A program made the translations under genes and the position numbers. A stretch of DNA of 64,000 nucleotides from Shewanella yunxiaonensis (GTDB lineage Bacteria > Pseudomonadota > Gammaproteobacteria > Enterobacterales > Shewanellaceae), in the NCBI RefSeq assembly GCF_018223345.1, contig NZ_CP073587.1:345001-409000 (forward strand). The letters are read 5' to 3'. Numbering within the stretch: position 1 is the first letter of the stretch; each line of letters opens with the position of its first letter. The notes under the pieces were generated by a model. The model was not told the DNA's origin. It ran no database searches and worked only from the letters and a program-made list of their open reading frames with translations. This document shows, piece by piece, positions 38,952 to 48,157 of this stretch.

Positions 38952-39300
38952 CCGTATTCTTAACAAAATAGCGTTTTAATACAATAAAAAAATTGTAAAT
39001 GAGCGATTGTGTGGTAGTTATTCGATGGTTATAGGTTTTTACGTCGGAAAATTTGGCGTGAGGTCATCTGAAAATACACAAGTCCAGCCGCATGCAAAAC
39101 GCGATTTTTAGCGAAACTGCAATAACGCATAACCCCCATTGTTGCTACCAAAGATTGTGCTCTGCCAATCGCGAGAAGGTCATAATTGTTGCGCTGATGC
39201 CCATTATTCACTGGGGTAAACCTGTTACAATGGGCCAATTCCCGCGTTTTTGGACTGGTAGCGGGGCCAGGCCAGCGCAGTCCGGGTTTCAGGAAGGTTC
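38952..39300. other. Intergenic region between TonB receptor and permease
   Basis: No gene is recognised. The left end is AT-rich promoter DNA. The Fur box at its edge could also affect the plus-strand permease, but it is 350 bp away. Confidence 0.5.
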
Positions 39301-40584
39301 ATGTCATCGCTGTCATCTCATTTATCCCATAGTCAATTGGCTGGCTGGCTCATATTGGCTACCTGGGGTTTGTATCTGTTGGTACTGGCTTTAGGTTGGC
39401 CTCCTTATCTACCGGCACTGGCGGCTTGGTTGGCGATTGGCTATTGCTGGAATGTGCTGAGCCGCTCTGCGCGTAAGCAGTCTGCTATTTTGTTTATTGC
39501 CGGAGTGGCGATGCTGATCTGGGGCTTGGCGCATGGGGTTGGCCTGGATATTTTTAATGCTACTACCCGCAACCTGCCGTTGTTGTCGATGTTTGTCGCC
39601 GTGTCCTTTCTGGCGCTGACCAATCCTGAGCAGGAAGATCAATCACAGCCGACGGGCAACAAGGGTTTTTGGTCGACGATTCTGTCCTGTCATCTATTGG
39701 GCGCAGCGATTAACTTGTCGATTATCTTTGTTGTCGGTGATCGTTTGGTACGCAAGAGTCCGTTGACCGATGAGCAGATCCGCGTATTGATGCGTGGCTT
39801 CTGTGCTGGCGCTTATTGGTCACCATTCTTTGTCGCCTTTGGGGTCGCGATGACTTATGCCCCAGGTGCGCAGTGGACCTCTACGTTTCTGCCTGGGGTG
39901 ATTATGGCGGGTCTGATGTTTGCACTCACATACTTCGAAGCCAGCCGTGGCAATCTGCAGACCTTTCGGGGTTATCCCTTGAAACGCGACAGCCTGGTGA
40001 TCCCCGGATTATTGGCTGTGGTGGTATTGACGCTGCACAGTTTGTACGAACAGATCAATATTCTGACGATCATCAGCGTTGTGGCGCCGGTGGGAGCTGT
40101 GCTGTTTTTACGCGGCAGACCTCGCCGCCAAGTGTTAGTCAATTATGTAGAACAGCGTCTGGCGGGTGTCGCTAGTCAGTTCTCGTTGTTCCTTGCCGCA
40201 GGGGTCTTCTCCACCGGGGTGGCAGCGATTATCACTTGTTATCCTGAACTATTTAGTTTTTCCGCCACGCATCTGACCCCGACATTATTCTGGGGTATCA
40301 GTGCCATTATGATTTTAGCGGCACTCATCGGGGTGCATCCGGTGGTCAGTGTGTCGCTGGTGGCGCCATTGCTGCTGCCGTTGGTGAGCAACATGAATCA
40401 GCTGGCTTTCCTCTATCTCTCCGTCTGGGGTACTGCCACTGCCGTAAGTCCGCTGTCAGGGGTGGGCTTATCCATGGTGAGTCGCTATAACGCCAGCAGC
40501 CGCACTATTTTGCGGCAAAACTGGCGTTACATGCTGGCTATGTGGTTAGCCGCGGGTGGCGTCAATGCATTGTTGTTTGGCTAG
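39301..40584 (+). CDS. Multi-pass membrane permease of unknown substrate
   Basis: 427 residues with about ten to twelve hydrophobic segments, repeated Gly/Pro turns and a central polar loop (FEASRGNLQTFRGYPLKRDS). The C-terminal part (WGTATAVSPLSGVGLSMVSRYN) resembles the hairpin region of ion-transporter-superfamily permeases (TRAP DctM or citrate type). I do not recognise the family. AGGAAGG precedes the ATG. It stands alone. Confidence 0.75.
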   Translation: MSSLSSHLSHSQLAGWLILATWGLYLLVLALGWPPYLPALAAWLAIGYCWNVLSRSARKQSAILFIAGVAMLIWGLAHGVGLDIFNATTRNLPLLSMFVAVSFLALTNPEQEDQSQPTGNKGFWSTILSCHLLGAAINLSIIFVVGDRLVRKSPLTDEQIRVLMRGFCAGAYWSPFFVAFGVAMTYAPGAQWTSTFLPGVIMAGLMFALTYFEASRGNLQTFRGYPLKRDSLVIPGLLAVVVLTLHSLYEQINILTIISVVAPVGAVLFLRGRPRRQVLVNYVEQRLAGVASQFSLFLAAGVFSTGVAAIITCYPELFSFSATHLTPTLFWGISAIMILAALIGVHPVVSVSLVAPLLLPLVSNMNQLAFLYLSVWGTATAVSPLSGVGLSMVSRYNASSRTILRQNWRYMLAMWLAAGGVNALLFG

Positions 40585-41141
40585 ACTAGTGATATTGAGT
40601 CCCTAAAGATATCAGGGTATCTGTAGGGAAAATCCACAGGCTTTAACTGCGTTGCACCTCATGCGGAAATAGCTTCTGAAAATCCTTTGTAAGTCCTTTG
40701 TAAGATTGGTCATGCGTCATACTCCAAAAATCTCAGTATCTGGAATTATTTAGAGCGATATGTACCCAAGGCGACCATCAAAAAGTGGTCGCTTTGGACA
40801 TATAACGCAGTGAGATAAATTCTGAGGTGCGAGTCATCGCTATTAGAAATCCTGCCAACCGCATATCTGAACCATTTAATATTGCTTATATCATTGTCGC
40901 TATGCCGTCTTGCAAGCATTAGGCTAACTGATAGTTGCAAATATCTGGGATTTGCCACTCCCATAGCTCAATTGTGACAAGGATGTGTTGTACAGCAAAA
41001 GCTTATAACTTCATTGCTCTCTTCTGTATTGCCACGAGTCTCTGAACAAGGTAAAAGACGAGGCGGCGGTTTGTGGACATCCATGTCCTTTACGATATTA
41101 GGCATCCTGCCCTGAGCTGGCTTCACGGTAACGCGTGTTAA
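40585..41141. other. Intergenic region, no gene recognised
   Basis: About 560 bp. Contains an 11-bp tandem duplication TCCTTTGTAAG at 40683-40704. The longest ORF (40746-40964, minus) has no coding character. Confidence 0.5.
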
Positions 41142-42902
41142 TTAATCATCCTGATACGGTGATGGGCCGCCATCGTTAATGAACTGATCAATACGCGCAT
41201 CTAGCACTTTCATAGGGACTGAGCCAAGTTGCAGCACGGTATCGTGGAAATTGCGGATATCAAACTTGCTGCCCAGCGCAGTTGCTGCTTTGGCGCGATT
41301 TTTTTCAATATCCATTTCACCGAGATAATAAGACAGTGCCTGCCCTGGCCATGCAATATAACGGTCAACTTCGGTAGTGACTTCATGTACTGACAGTGCC
41401 GTATTATCCAGCATAAAGTCTTGGGCCTGCTTGCGTGTCCAGCCTTTGGCGTGGATCCCGGTATCCACGACCAGTCTTGCTGCTCGCCACATCTGGTAGC
41501 TCAACATGCCGAAAATTTCGTATGGCGTGTGGTAGATGCCCATCTCTTCACCCAGTTTTTCACAGTAAAGTGCCCAGCCTTCACCATAGGCAGAAATATA
41601 ATAGTTGCGGCGAAACTCCGGCAGGGCTTTGTTCTCAGCCGCCAGTGGCATCTGGAACGCATGTCCGGGCGCAGATTCATGTAGCGTCAGCGCTGGCAGT
41701 GAGTACAACGGCCGCGATGGCAGATTGTAAGTGTTAACCAGATAGATCCCTGGGCCCCCACGACCGCCAGTGTAGAAGGGGGCTAAGTCATCCGGAACTG
41801 GCACAATTGCAAAGCGACGGCGTGGCAGCCGGCCAAACCAGTCGCCAGCGACTGCGTCAAATTCCTTGGCAATCCAGGCGGCGCGATCCAGCAGCGCTTG
41901 CGGAGTTTTGACATAAAATTGCGGGTCGGTGCGCAGGAAATCCAGAAAGGCTTTCAGGTCGCCTTTAAAACCCACCTGTTGCATGACCTGATGCATCCGC
42001 TCACGGATCTGGGCGACTTCATCCAGACCTATCTGGTGGATCTCATCGGCAGTTAAATCCAGTGTGGTGTATTTCTCAATCTGGGATTTATAAAAGGCTT
42101 TGCCATCAGGCAGGTCGTAGGCTGCCAAGGATTTTACCGCTCCTGGGATGTATTCCTGACGCAGAAAGCTCAGCACTTGTTGGTGCGCCGGGATCACATA
42201 ATCGCTCATGGCTTTGAGGCCTGCGGCCTGCAGTTGGGTCTGCACCTCTGCCGGTATTGTGTCGGGCATTTTGGTAAAAGGTTTGAAAAACACGTTGTCT
42301 GCCGGTGTGGCAGTGGCAACGGATTCTGCGGTGGCATCACGGCCCTGCAAGGTAATTTGCGGCAGGGTAAAGCCACGCTGTAAACCGGCGCGCATATTAT
42401 CAATGTTTTGCTGGAAGTAGCGTGGCATGTCAGCTAACCACTGCAGATAGTGACGATAATCTGCTTCGTTATGAAAGGTCTGATCCGTCATATAGGTGAG
42501 ATCGCCCCAGAATGAGGTGTCACCAGATAGCGGTCGTTCATAGACTTTGTTTTCAATGTCAGACATTAACGAGCCAATTTGCTCTTTATAAACAGCCAGA
42601 TTGATTTTATTGGCCGCGGACAGTTTGCTGCTATCGAGCTTGGTGAGCTGCTGTTCGACCTGCTGCCAGTATTTCAAGTGGGCTTGTTGTGTGTTGAAGC
42701 TGACATCCGGTAACGAAGAAGGGACGGTATCCAGATCACTGTCTTCATCGACGCTGTTCTGATTTTGGCGCCATTGCCATTCGGTGGAATAAATTTTTTC
42801 AAATTGTTGGTTGGCATCAGCGGCCACGGCGGTGTATACCGGCTGCAACAGTGCACAGGCCGCCAGTAACATCGCACGGGAGCCCACGGCAAATTTCGGC
42901 AC
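41142..42902 (-). CDS. DUF885-family exported metallopeptidase-like protein
   Basis: 586 residues with a signal peptide (MLLAACALLQPVYTAVAA). The probable zinc site is in ALTLHESAPGHAFQ (HESxPGH), followed by EGWALYCEKLGEEMG with a candidate third ligand. The family includes dipeptidyl carboxypeptidase-like enzymes, mostly uncharacterised. It is expected in the periplasm and probably forms a single-gene unit. Confidence 0.9.
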   Translation of the reverse strand: MPKFAVGSRAMLLAACALLQPVYTAVAADANQQFEKIYSTEWQWRQNQNSVDEDSDLDTVPSSLPDVSFNTQQAHLKYWQQVEQQLTKLDSSKLSAANKINLAVYKEQIGSLMSDIENKVYERPLSGDTSFWGDLTYMTDQTFHNEADYRHYLQWLADMPRYFQQNIDNMRAGLQRGFTLPQITLQGRDATAESVATATPADNVFFKPFTKMPDTIPAEVQTQLQAAGLKAMSDYVIPAHQQVLSFLRQEYIPGAVKSLAAYDLPDGKAFYKSQIEKYTTLDLTADEIHQIGLDEVAQIRERMHQVMQQVGFKGDLKAFLDFLRTDPQFYVKTPQALLDRAAWIAKEFDAVAGDWFGRLPRRRFAIVPVPDDLAPFYTGGRGGPGIYLVNTYNLPSRPLYSLPALTLHESAPGHAFQMPLAAENKALPEFRRNYYISAYGEGWALYCEKLGEEMGIYHTPYEIFGMLSYQMWRAARLVVDTGIHAKGWTRKQAQDFMLDNTALSVHEVTTEVDRYIAWPGQALSYYLGEMDIEKNRAKAATALGSKFDIRNFHDTVLQLGSVPMKVLDARIDQFINDGGPSPYQDD

Positions 42903-43336
42903 GTTCCTTCTCCTTGGGTGTTAAATAAAAAATGTATCTATCGTATACGCTATGAAAACCAAAATTAGAATCTTTGTTGTTGGGTGACATCAACCAGCCA
43001 AGATGTGCCACCGTTATTGGCAAGTTAGCCGATGCCGGGGTTGGCGAGGCAGATTGGCGTTGCTGGCACTCTCAGCCATCTCATTGTGTGGCTGTCATAG
43101 TTGGCAAAAGATTACGGTAACTGACCGCCCATTGCTACTGACGGCGCAAGTGATAGTGTTGCAAACTGTGTGATGACGTGTTGCTGATTTCCAATGCGTG
43201 CTGGAAGACAATCGTGGCTAACTGATGCTATTGGTGCCTAGCTGTCTGCTGCATAATGGGCATTGTTTAGTGGTCTCAACCCCAAATGCTCGGTAATTTA
43301 ACCCGGCTGTCGCCAAGATAACATGACAGCCCTGAT
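42903..43336. other. Intergenic region, no gene recognised
   Basis: About 430 bp with no coding ORF. It ends with a terminator-like hairpin, so an unannotated transcript could end there. Confidence 0.45.
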
Positions 43337-43372
43337 GGCGGTTACCGGTTACTGCTGGTGACCGCCTTTGTT
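43337..43372 (+). terminator. Terminator-like hairpin in front of the M24 peptidase
   Basis: Stem GGCGGTTACC/GGTGACCGCC (one G-T wobble) is followed by TTTGTTATT, ending about 30 bp before the next start codon. It is either the end of an upstream transcript or a leader attenuator. Confidence 0.45.
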
Positions 43373-43403
43373 ATTAATGCCTGCGTACAGGCAAGGAGAA
43401 TTC

Positions 43404-44618
43404 ATGTCAGACAATGGCATTGGCGGCAAAACCCGCGAACAGGCATTGGCCGCGCTCAGCAACATGACCGCAGATGCAGTGGCAATCAGCCGTGATGAAT
43501 ATCAGGCGCGAATGTACAAAGCGCAATTGTATATGCAGCAACACGATATTGCCGCGCTTTACCTTAATGCCGGCACCAATCTGCGCTACTTTACGGCGCT
43601 GGAGTGGGGCACCAGTGAACGGCTGATGGGCGCAATTTTGCCCGCAAAGGGCGATTTACTGTATCTGGCTCCCGCGTTTGAAATCGATACTATCCGTGAA
43701 CGACAGGTATTTGCGGGTGACATCTTCGGTTGGGAAGAGCATGAAAGTCCTTATGAATTACTGGTGCGAGTACTGGCCAAGCAGGGGATTGTTTCCGGCA
43801 AGTTAGCGTTGGATGAGTCCACTGCCTTCTTTATGGCTGACGGTATTGCTAAAGTCGCTGGTGGCCTTAGTCTGATTAATGGCGGTGTGGTGACTGCCCA
43901 TTGCCGTATGCATAAGTCTGCGGCCGAGATTGCTTTAATCAAACAAGCCATGGCGATGACACTGGAAGTGCATAAAGCCGCCGCCAGTATTTTGCATGAA
44001 GGCATCAGCACCACCGAGGTAGAGCAGTTTATTGAAGCTGCTCATCGCAAAGTGGGCGCCTCGGGTTCCTATTTCTGCATTGTGCTGTTTGGCAAAGCCA
44101 CTTCATTCCCGCATGGCGTTAAAGATCCACAGATCCTTAAAGCCGGTGATATGGTGCTGATTGACACTGGCTGTCGTTTGCAGGGATATCATTCCGACAT
44201 TACCCGCAGTTATGTGTTCGGTGAAGCGACGGCACGGCAACGGCAGATTTGGCAGGCCGAACAGAACGCACAATTCGCCGCATTTGCGGCAGCAAAACTG
44301 GGACTGCCCTGTGGGGCGGTAGATGATGCGGCGCGCACTTCTTTGCAACAGGATGGTTTAGGCCCAGATTACTGTTTGCCGGGGCTGCCACATCGGACCG
44401 GTCATGGTCTGGGGCTGGATATTCATGAGCAGCCTTACCTGGTGCGTGGCAACACCATCCCGCTGGAAACTGGCATGGTGTTTTCTAATGAACCCATGAT
44501 AGTCGTGCCTGGGGAATTTGGCGTGCGTCTGGAAGATCACTTTTATATGGGTGAGCAAGGCCCTGAGTGGTTTACCCTGCCTAGCACTTCTATTGATGAC
44601 CCATTCGGTAGACTGTGA
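43404..44618 (+). CDS. M24-family Xaa-Pro aminopeptidase-like protein
   Basis: 404 residues from the ATG at 43404 (AAGGAG 5 nt upstream). The N-terminal creatinase-like domain includes YLNAGTNLRYFTALEWGTSER. The catalytic pita-bread domain has all five metal ligands: Asp in IDTGCRLQG, Asp in HSDITRSYV, His in RTGHGLGLDIHE, Glu in FSNEPMIV and Glu in VRLEDHF. A cytoplasmic Xaa-Pro peptidase is likely, since no signal peptide is seen. Confidence 0.92.
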   Translation: MSDNGIGGKTREQALAALSNMTADAVAISRDEYQARMYKAQLYMQQHDIAALYLNAGTNLRYFTALEWGTSERLMGAILPAKGDLLYLAPAFEIDTIRERQVFAGDIFGWEEHESPYELLVRVLAKQGIVSGKLALDESTAFFMADGIAKVAGGLSLINGGVVTAHCRMHKSAAEIALIKQAMAMTLEVHKAAASILHEGISTTEVEQFIEAAHRKVGASGSYFCIVLFGKATSFPHGVKDPQILKAGDMVLIDTGCRLQGYHSDITRSYVFGEATARQRQIWQAEQNAQFAAFAAAKLGLPCGAVDDAARTSLQQDGLGPDYCLPGLPHRTGHGLGLDIHEQPYLVRGNTIPLETGMVFSNEPMIVVPGEFGVRLEDHFYMGEQGPEWFTLPSTSIDDPFGRL

Positions 44619-44653
44619 GTCAGCTGCTGTAACCGGTGATTACTATCGATGTT

Positions 44654-44905
44654 TTACTGGTTGTCACTGTTCGCCGTGCTCTCGAATAGCGCGGTGACAA
44701 CCTCGGGTAACTGTGCCGCCATGCCACACTTTTTCAGGCAATGGCGGCATTTGTTACGTTTAGCACAACTCCATAAACACAGTTGCCATAACGCTTGTTT
44801 GGATTCCCGATCCAGACACTGTAAATCTGCCGCACAAAGATGCCCAGCCATTATCAGCTCTGCCAATTTGGTGTCACTGATTGCGATATGGATTTGTCTC
44901 GCCAT
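44654..44905 (-). CDS. Small cysteine-rich, Fur-box protein of unknown function
   Basis: 83 residues from the third of three tandem ATGs (44905), 6 nt after GAGG. Seven Cys residues (24, 30, 43, 47, 53, 56, 60) lie in CAADLQCLD, LCLWSCAKRNKCRHCLKKC. The pattern suggests a metal- or Fe-S-binding module. The perfect Fur box just upstream implies iron control. I do not recognise a named family. Confidence 0.75.
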   Translation of the reverse strand: MARQIHIAISDTKLAELIMAGHLCAADLQCLDRESKQALWQLCLWSCAKRNKCRHCLKKCGMAAQLPEVVTALFESTANSDNQ

Positions 44906-44930
44906 CATCATCCTCGCTTGTATAATCACA

Positions 44931-44949
44931 AATGATAATTATTATCAAT
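44931..44949 (-). promoter_or_regulatory. Fur box
   Basis: AATGATAATTATTATCAAT, arms matching at 8 of 9, 26 bp upstream of the Cys-rich gene. It lies 142 bp from the sigma-factor gene on the other side. Confidence 0.75.
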
Positions 44950-45030
44950 TATGATGCAACTTATTGCATTTGCTGTCCAGCTTGCGGAAATTTTGTGAAC
45001 TGAAACAAATTTTTGGGTGATTAAGCAGAA

Positions 45031-45061
45031 CTGTTGTAAGTAAGTTACCCTTAACAACGAC
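45031..45061 (+). promoter_or_regulatory. Putative ECF promoter of the sigma gene
   Basis: CTGTTGTAAG (45031-45040), 17 bp, CGAC (45058-45061); the GTG start is about 30 bp later. The identical signature with the same spacing precedes the RiPP precursor gene, implying autoregulation. Confidence 0.6.
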
Positions 45062-45090
45062 TAATCGAGTAATACAACCGGAAGGATATT

Positions 45091-45672
45091 GTGGCCCCAG
45101 AACTCCAGACGATTGTTGATGATGCATATATGAGTCAACTTAGACAACAGATGCTGAAATTTGCCTGTTTGCAGCTGCGCGATGAGCATCTGGCGGAAGA
45201 TGCGGTGCAGGAAGCCTTGATTGGCGCGATAAAAAATATCGGCGATTTTCGGCATCGCTCGGCGCTGAAAAGTTGGGTTTTTGGCATTCTCAAACACAAG
45301 ATTGCCGATGTGCTGCGACAACGGCAGCGACAGTTAGACTTTAGTGAACTCGACGAGACTGAAACGATGCTGGAACAGCTGTTATTTGACAGCCGCGGTC
45401 ACTGGAACGCCGGCGAGCAACCGCAACACTGGCAATCACCCCAGCAGTCAGCCGTGGATGAAAATTTCTGGCAGATCTTTGAGGCTTGTCTGGAGAACCT
45501 GCCGGAAGCACAAGCGCGGCTCTTTATGATGCGCGAGTTTATTGAGTTGGATTCAGAGGAAATCTGTCAGCTCCATGACATCAGCCTTAGCAACCTCTAC
45601 GTCATGTTGTATCGGGCGCGCTTAAGGTTGCGGGAATGTCTGGAGATTAAGTGGTTTCAGGAGGCGCTATGA
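45091..45672 (+). CDS. ECF-type RNA polymerase sigma factor of the RiPP locus
   Basis: 193 residues from a GTG with AAGGA upstream. Region 2 is seen in LRDEHLAEDAVQEALIGAIKNIGDFRHRSALKSWVFGILKHK; region 4 in ARLFMMREFIELDSEEICQLHDISLSNLYVMLYRARLRLRECL. Such sigma factors are often found with DUF692/DUF2063/DoxX operons. The last codons overlap the anti-sigma ATG (ATGA). It is convergent with the RiPP operon. Confidence 0.93.
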   Translation: MAPELQTIVDDAYMSQLRQQMLKFACLQLRDEHLAEDAVQEALIGAIKNIGDFRHRSALKSWVFGILKHKIADVLRQRQRQLDFSELDETETMLEQLLFDSRGHWNAGEQPQHWQSPQQSAVDENFWQIFEACLENLPEAQARLFMMREFIELDSEEICQLHDISLSNLYVMLYRARLRLRECLEIKWFQEAL

Positions 45673-45863
45673 TACTGAACTGTCGTGAAGCTGCGCGTTT
45701 GTTGTCTGAGGCGCAGGAGCGAGAGCTATCCTTAGGCGAGCGGTTAGCGTTACGGTTACATTTAATGTTTTGCGCAGGTTGCCGTAATTTCGGGAAACAT
45801 GTCAATGTGTTACGTGATCTTTCACGGCAATATGCGAGCGGTCGTCGGACCGATGGTAAGTAG
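45669..45863 (+). CDS. Zinc-finger anti-sigma factor
   Basis: 64 residues. The zf-HC2 zinc site is C5, H31, C35 and C38 in HLMFCAGC. There is no membrane segment, so this is a soluble anti-sigma like ChrR/RsrA-type ZAS proteins that release sigma on thiol or metal stress. AGGAGG precedes the ATG, which overlaps the sigma stop. Its 3' end overlaps the tail of the disrupted DoxX gene on the other strand by about 60 bp. Confidence 0.88.
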   Translation: MILNCREAARLLSEAQERELSLGERLALRLHLMFCAGCRNFGKHVNVLRDLSRQYASGRRTDGK

Positions 45864-46464
45864 GGGTAAGCGCGCGGTTGAGCCAGAAATCGATACTGAT
45901 ATAACGGCCTGCGCCATAGAAAAGCAGCATTAACAACATCACAAAGTAAGTGGCGGTAAATTCAATACCATTTTTCAGGATAGTGATACTTCCGACTTCA
46001 GTGAGTTGTGCATAATTTCCTTGCTGCTACACTAAAGCGATCACCTGTTGTTTGTGCACCGCCGCCTGTTACAACAGATCTTCTCGCCATTCCCAGGGCA
46101 CTGTAAGCGTGGTTTCCGGCAATACATGCCAGCCGTTCTCCCAATGTGCGGTAACCGCAGCGACCACCATAGTGATCATCAGCGGCATAGAAAAGAGCCG
46201 GACACCGATACCCAGCAACAGCGATATTCCACCGATTAACTCAACGGAACCTGCCAGAATTGCCATCAGCATCGGCGCCGGCATATTCAAGTATTCACTA
46301 AAATAATAGGCGGTATCTTCAAGTGCCGCGAGCTTTCCCCAACCTGCCAGGATAAATATCGGCGCCAGATATAGACGTAACAGCAGCTGTCCCAAGAAAT
46401 CCAGCTGACTTACCCGTTGTGATAACGTGGTCAGGTGTCGATAACCTCGAAGCAAGATTGGCAT
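45802..46464 (-). pseudogene. bufD: DoxX-family protein (BufD-type), two in-frame stops
   Basis: The first 131 codons encode three membrane helices of a DoxX protein (RLYLAPIFILAGWGKL, LAGSVELIGGISLLLG, ITMVVAAVTAHWENGWH). A TAA at 46071-46069 and a TAG at 46029-46027 then interrupt the same frame. Without them it continues to 45802 with the expected DoxX end (QQGNYAQLTEVGSITIL, GIEFTATYFVMLLMLLFYG, RYISIDFW), giving about 220 residues and the fourth helix. CAA-to-TAA and CAG-to-TAG changes would explain both. A truncated three-helix product may still be made. AGGAGG precedes the ATG. Confidence 0.85.
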
Positions 46465-46518
46465 CTGAACCTCCTGTTAATAGCGCGCCAACGGTCATCA
46501 TCGCCTTGATGGACAAGG

Positions 46519-47256
46519 TCACTGACCGATGATGCCTCGCTCTGACAATTCAGGGAGTAACGCGAGTAGTCCCCGTTGCAATTGGGCCTTAGGCCACTCA
46601 GGATAATGGGCAGCGATTTCCAGCAGCCACTGTTCAGTATTGGCTCCCGGATGGCTGCCGAGAATATGTAATGCCTGGCAAAGCAGGGGGGTGATGCTCA
46701 TAAAGGTGACATCATCATTCGCATCACGATAGAGCAATAAGCTGGTGGGGGCTGCCGGTGCGTGTAGCGGTTGATATGCCTCACCAATCAGCTGCACTGG
46801 AAACGTGTAATTTACCGCAATCGCCGTCGCGCTCAAATATACCGGCGCTGTTAGCGCACCACGCCACTTGTGAAGCGGCGCAGCTTCACAAGTGGCTACC
46901 GCCAGTTCCAGCCATTCGTAGTGCAAGAGTTCCGGCAGAAACGGTTTGTCTGTCAGTCCCTGCGGATAGTGCTGTTGGATATAACTGACAAAAGTTGCCG
47001 GAATATCCAGAAACAGCGGACTGCTACAATGGTGTCGCGCAATAAACTCCATGAGTAACGGCTGCCATAACTCCCCGGTTAACTTACGACTCAGTGGGAA
47101 TGTGTTGTTGATAAAACTACTGATATTGTTCGCCACCAGCTCACGATATACCTGTAACCGTCGCGGATTGAGTCCGTCAGCCACCGGCATCTCTGGTTGG
47201 CGCAGTTGTGCGGCAAACTGGTACTGCTGTTCACGAAAGTCGCGGTTAACTGGCAT
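46519..47256 (-). CDS. bufC: DUF2063 partner protein of the MNIO enzyme (BufC-type)
   Basis: 245 residues from the ATG at 47256, which has AGGAGG 6 nt upstream. The N-terminal DUF2063 domain (FREQQYQFAAQLR, LNPRRLQVYRELVANNISSFINNTFPLSRKLTG) is a helical domain that recognises the precursor peptide in known MNIO pairs. The C-terminus is a small mixed domain. It overlaps the DUF692 stop by 11 bp, so the two are translationally coupled. Confidence 0.9.
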   Translation of the reverse strand: MPVNRDFREQQYQFAAQLRQPEMPVADGLNPRRLQVYRELVANNISSFINNTFPLSRKLTGELWQPLLMEFIARHHCSSPLFLDIPATFVSYIQQHYPQGLTDKPFLPELLHYEWLELAVATCEAAPLHKWRGALTAPVYLSATAIAVNYTFPVQLIGEAYQPLHAPAAPTSLLLYRDANDDVTFMSITPLLCQALHILGSHPGANTEQWLLEIAAHYPEWPKAQLQRGLLALLPELSERGIIGQ

Positions 47257-48082
47257 CGCGAACCTCCTCAACCTCGTGCTGATAGGTCGTTATCTGGGCT
47301 AACTCTGTTAGTAATTGTGTTAATGGCGGAATATTAAAATCCCGCTCCAGCAATGTGGGTTTGACTCCGTGAATGGCATACGTCTGTTGTAACAGGCACC
47401 ACACGGGATCAATAACGCTGGCACCATGTGTATCAATCAGCAAGCCATCGTCTTCGCGGAAGTGACCGGCCATGTGCAGGTAGCTGATCGCGGCGCTGGG
47501 CAGCGCTTGAATAAACGCCAATGGATCGTAGTCGTGGTTGCAGGCGTTAACATAGGTGTTATTAACGTCGAGCAGTAATTGACAACCGGAACGTTGTTGT
47601 ACTTGCAGCAAAAACTCCAGTTCGGTCATTTCGGCACCGGGTGCCAGGTAATAGGAGGCATTTTCCAGGATCAACGGTTGTCGGAGATAATCCTGTACTT
47701 GCTGAATCCGTGTCACCACATAAGTCACTGCTGCTGGGGTAAAGGGGATCGGCAACAGATCGTACAGGTGACCATCGGCACTGCAGTAACTTAGATGTTC
47801 CGAGTAAATGCTGATTTCATTCTGCTGCATAAAGCGTTTGATTGATGCCAGTAATTCCATATCCAGCGGGTCTGGGCCGCCAATCGACAGCGACAGTCCA
47901 TGGCAGATTAACGGGTAACGTTCGCTGACCCGCGCCAGTTGCTTGGCGTAGCGCCCCCTCAGTCCTAACCAGTTTTCCGGTGCTAGTTCCCAGAAATCCA
48001 CTTCAGTGGGTGATGTGGTTAATACTTCATCCAGCAGTTGTCGTCTCAGACCAAGTCCGGCACCTTGCGGCATTTGCATCAT
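47246..48082 (-). CDS. bufB: DUF692/MNIO multinuclear non-haem iron oxidase (BufB-type)
   Basis: 278 residues from the ATG at 48082 (AGAGGAG 5-6 nt upstream), starting MMQMPQGAGLGLRRQLL; an ATG at 48133 lacks a ribosome site. It has a TIM-barrel-like fold. Likely metal ligands are seen in ICHGLSLSIGG, YSEHLSY, LENASYY, LLDVNNTYVNACNH, YLHMAGHF, IDTHG and TLLERDF. MNIO enzymes oxidise Cys of RiPP precursors to oxazolone-thioamide or thiooxazole groups. Here the likely substrate is the ExxCG protein encoded just upstream. Confidence 0.93.
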   Translation of the reverse strand: MMQMPQGAGLGLRRQLLDEVLTTSPTEVDFWELAPENWLGLRGRYAKQLARVSERYPLICHGLSLSIGGPDPLDMELLASIKRFMQQNEISIYSEHLSYCSADGHLYDLLPIPFTPAAVTYVVTRIQQVQDYLRQPLILENASYYLAPGAEMTELEFLLQVQQRSGCQLLLDVNNTYVNACNHDYDPLAFIQALPSAAISYLHMAGHFREDDGLLIDTHGASVIDPVWCLLQQTYAIHGVKPTLLERDFNIPPLTQLLTELAQITTYQHEVEEVRDAS

Positions 48083-48157
48083 CTGCGCTCCTCTGCGATA
48101 AAGTGAATTGGCGAGCGACAAGCCACTCGCCATTGTCGATTAACCGCTGCTACCGGT

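Noticed and set aside
40746..40964. 72-codon minus-strand ORF in the 40585-41141 gap
   Set aside because: No ribosome site, no family resemblance and mixed composition.
44649..44954. Plus-strand ORF opposite the Cys-rich gene
   Set aside because: The minus strand has the ribosome site, the start and the Fur box.
46027..46071. Selenocysteine or pyrrolysine recoding of the DoxX stops
   Set aside because: The stops are TAA and TAG, not TGA; no SECIS-like hairpin or pyrrolysine genes are seen. The family has ordinary residues there.
45802..46464. Frameshift as the cause of the DoxX break
   Set aside because: Both halves are in the same frame; only the two stop codons interrupt it.
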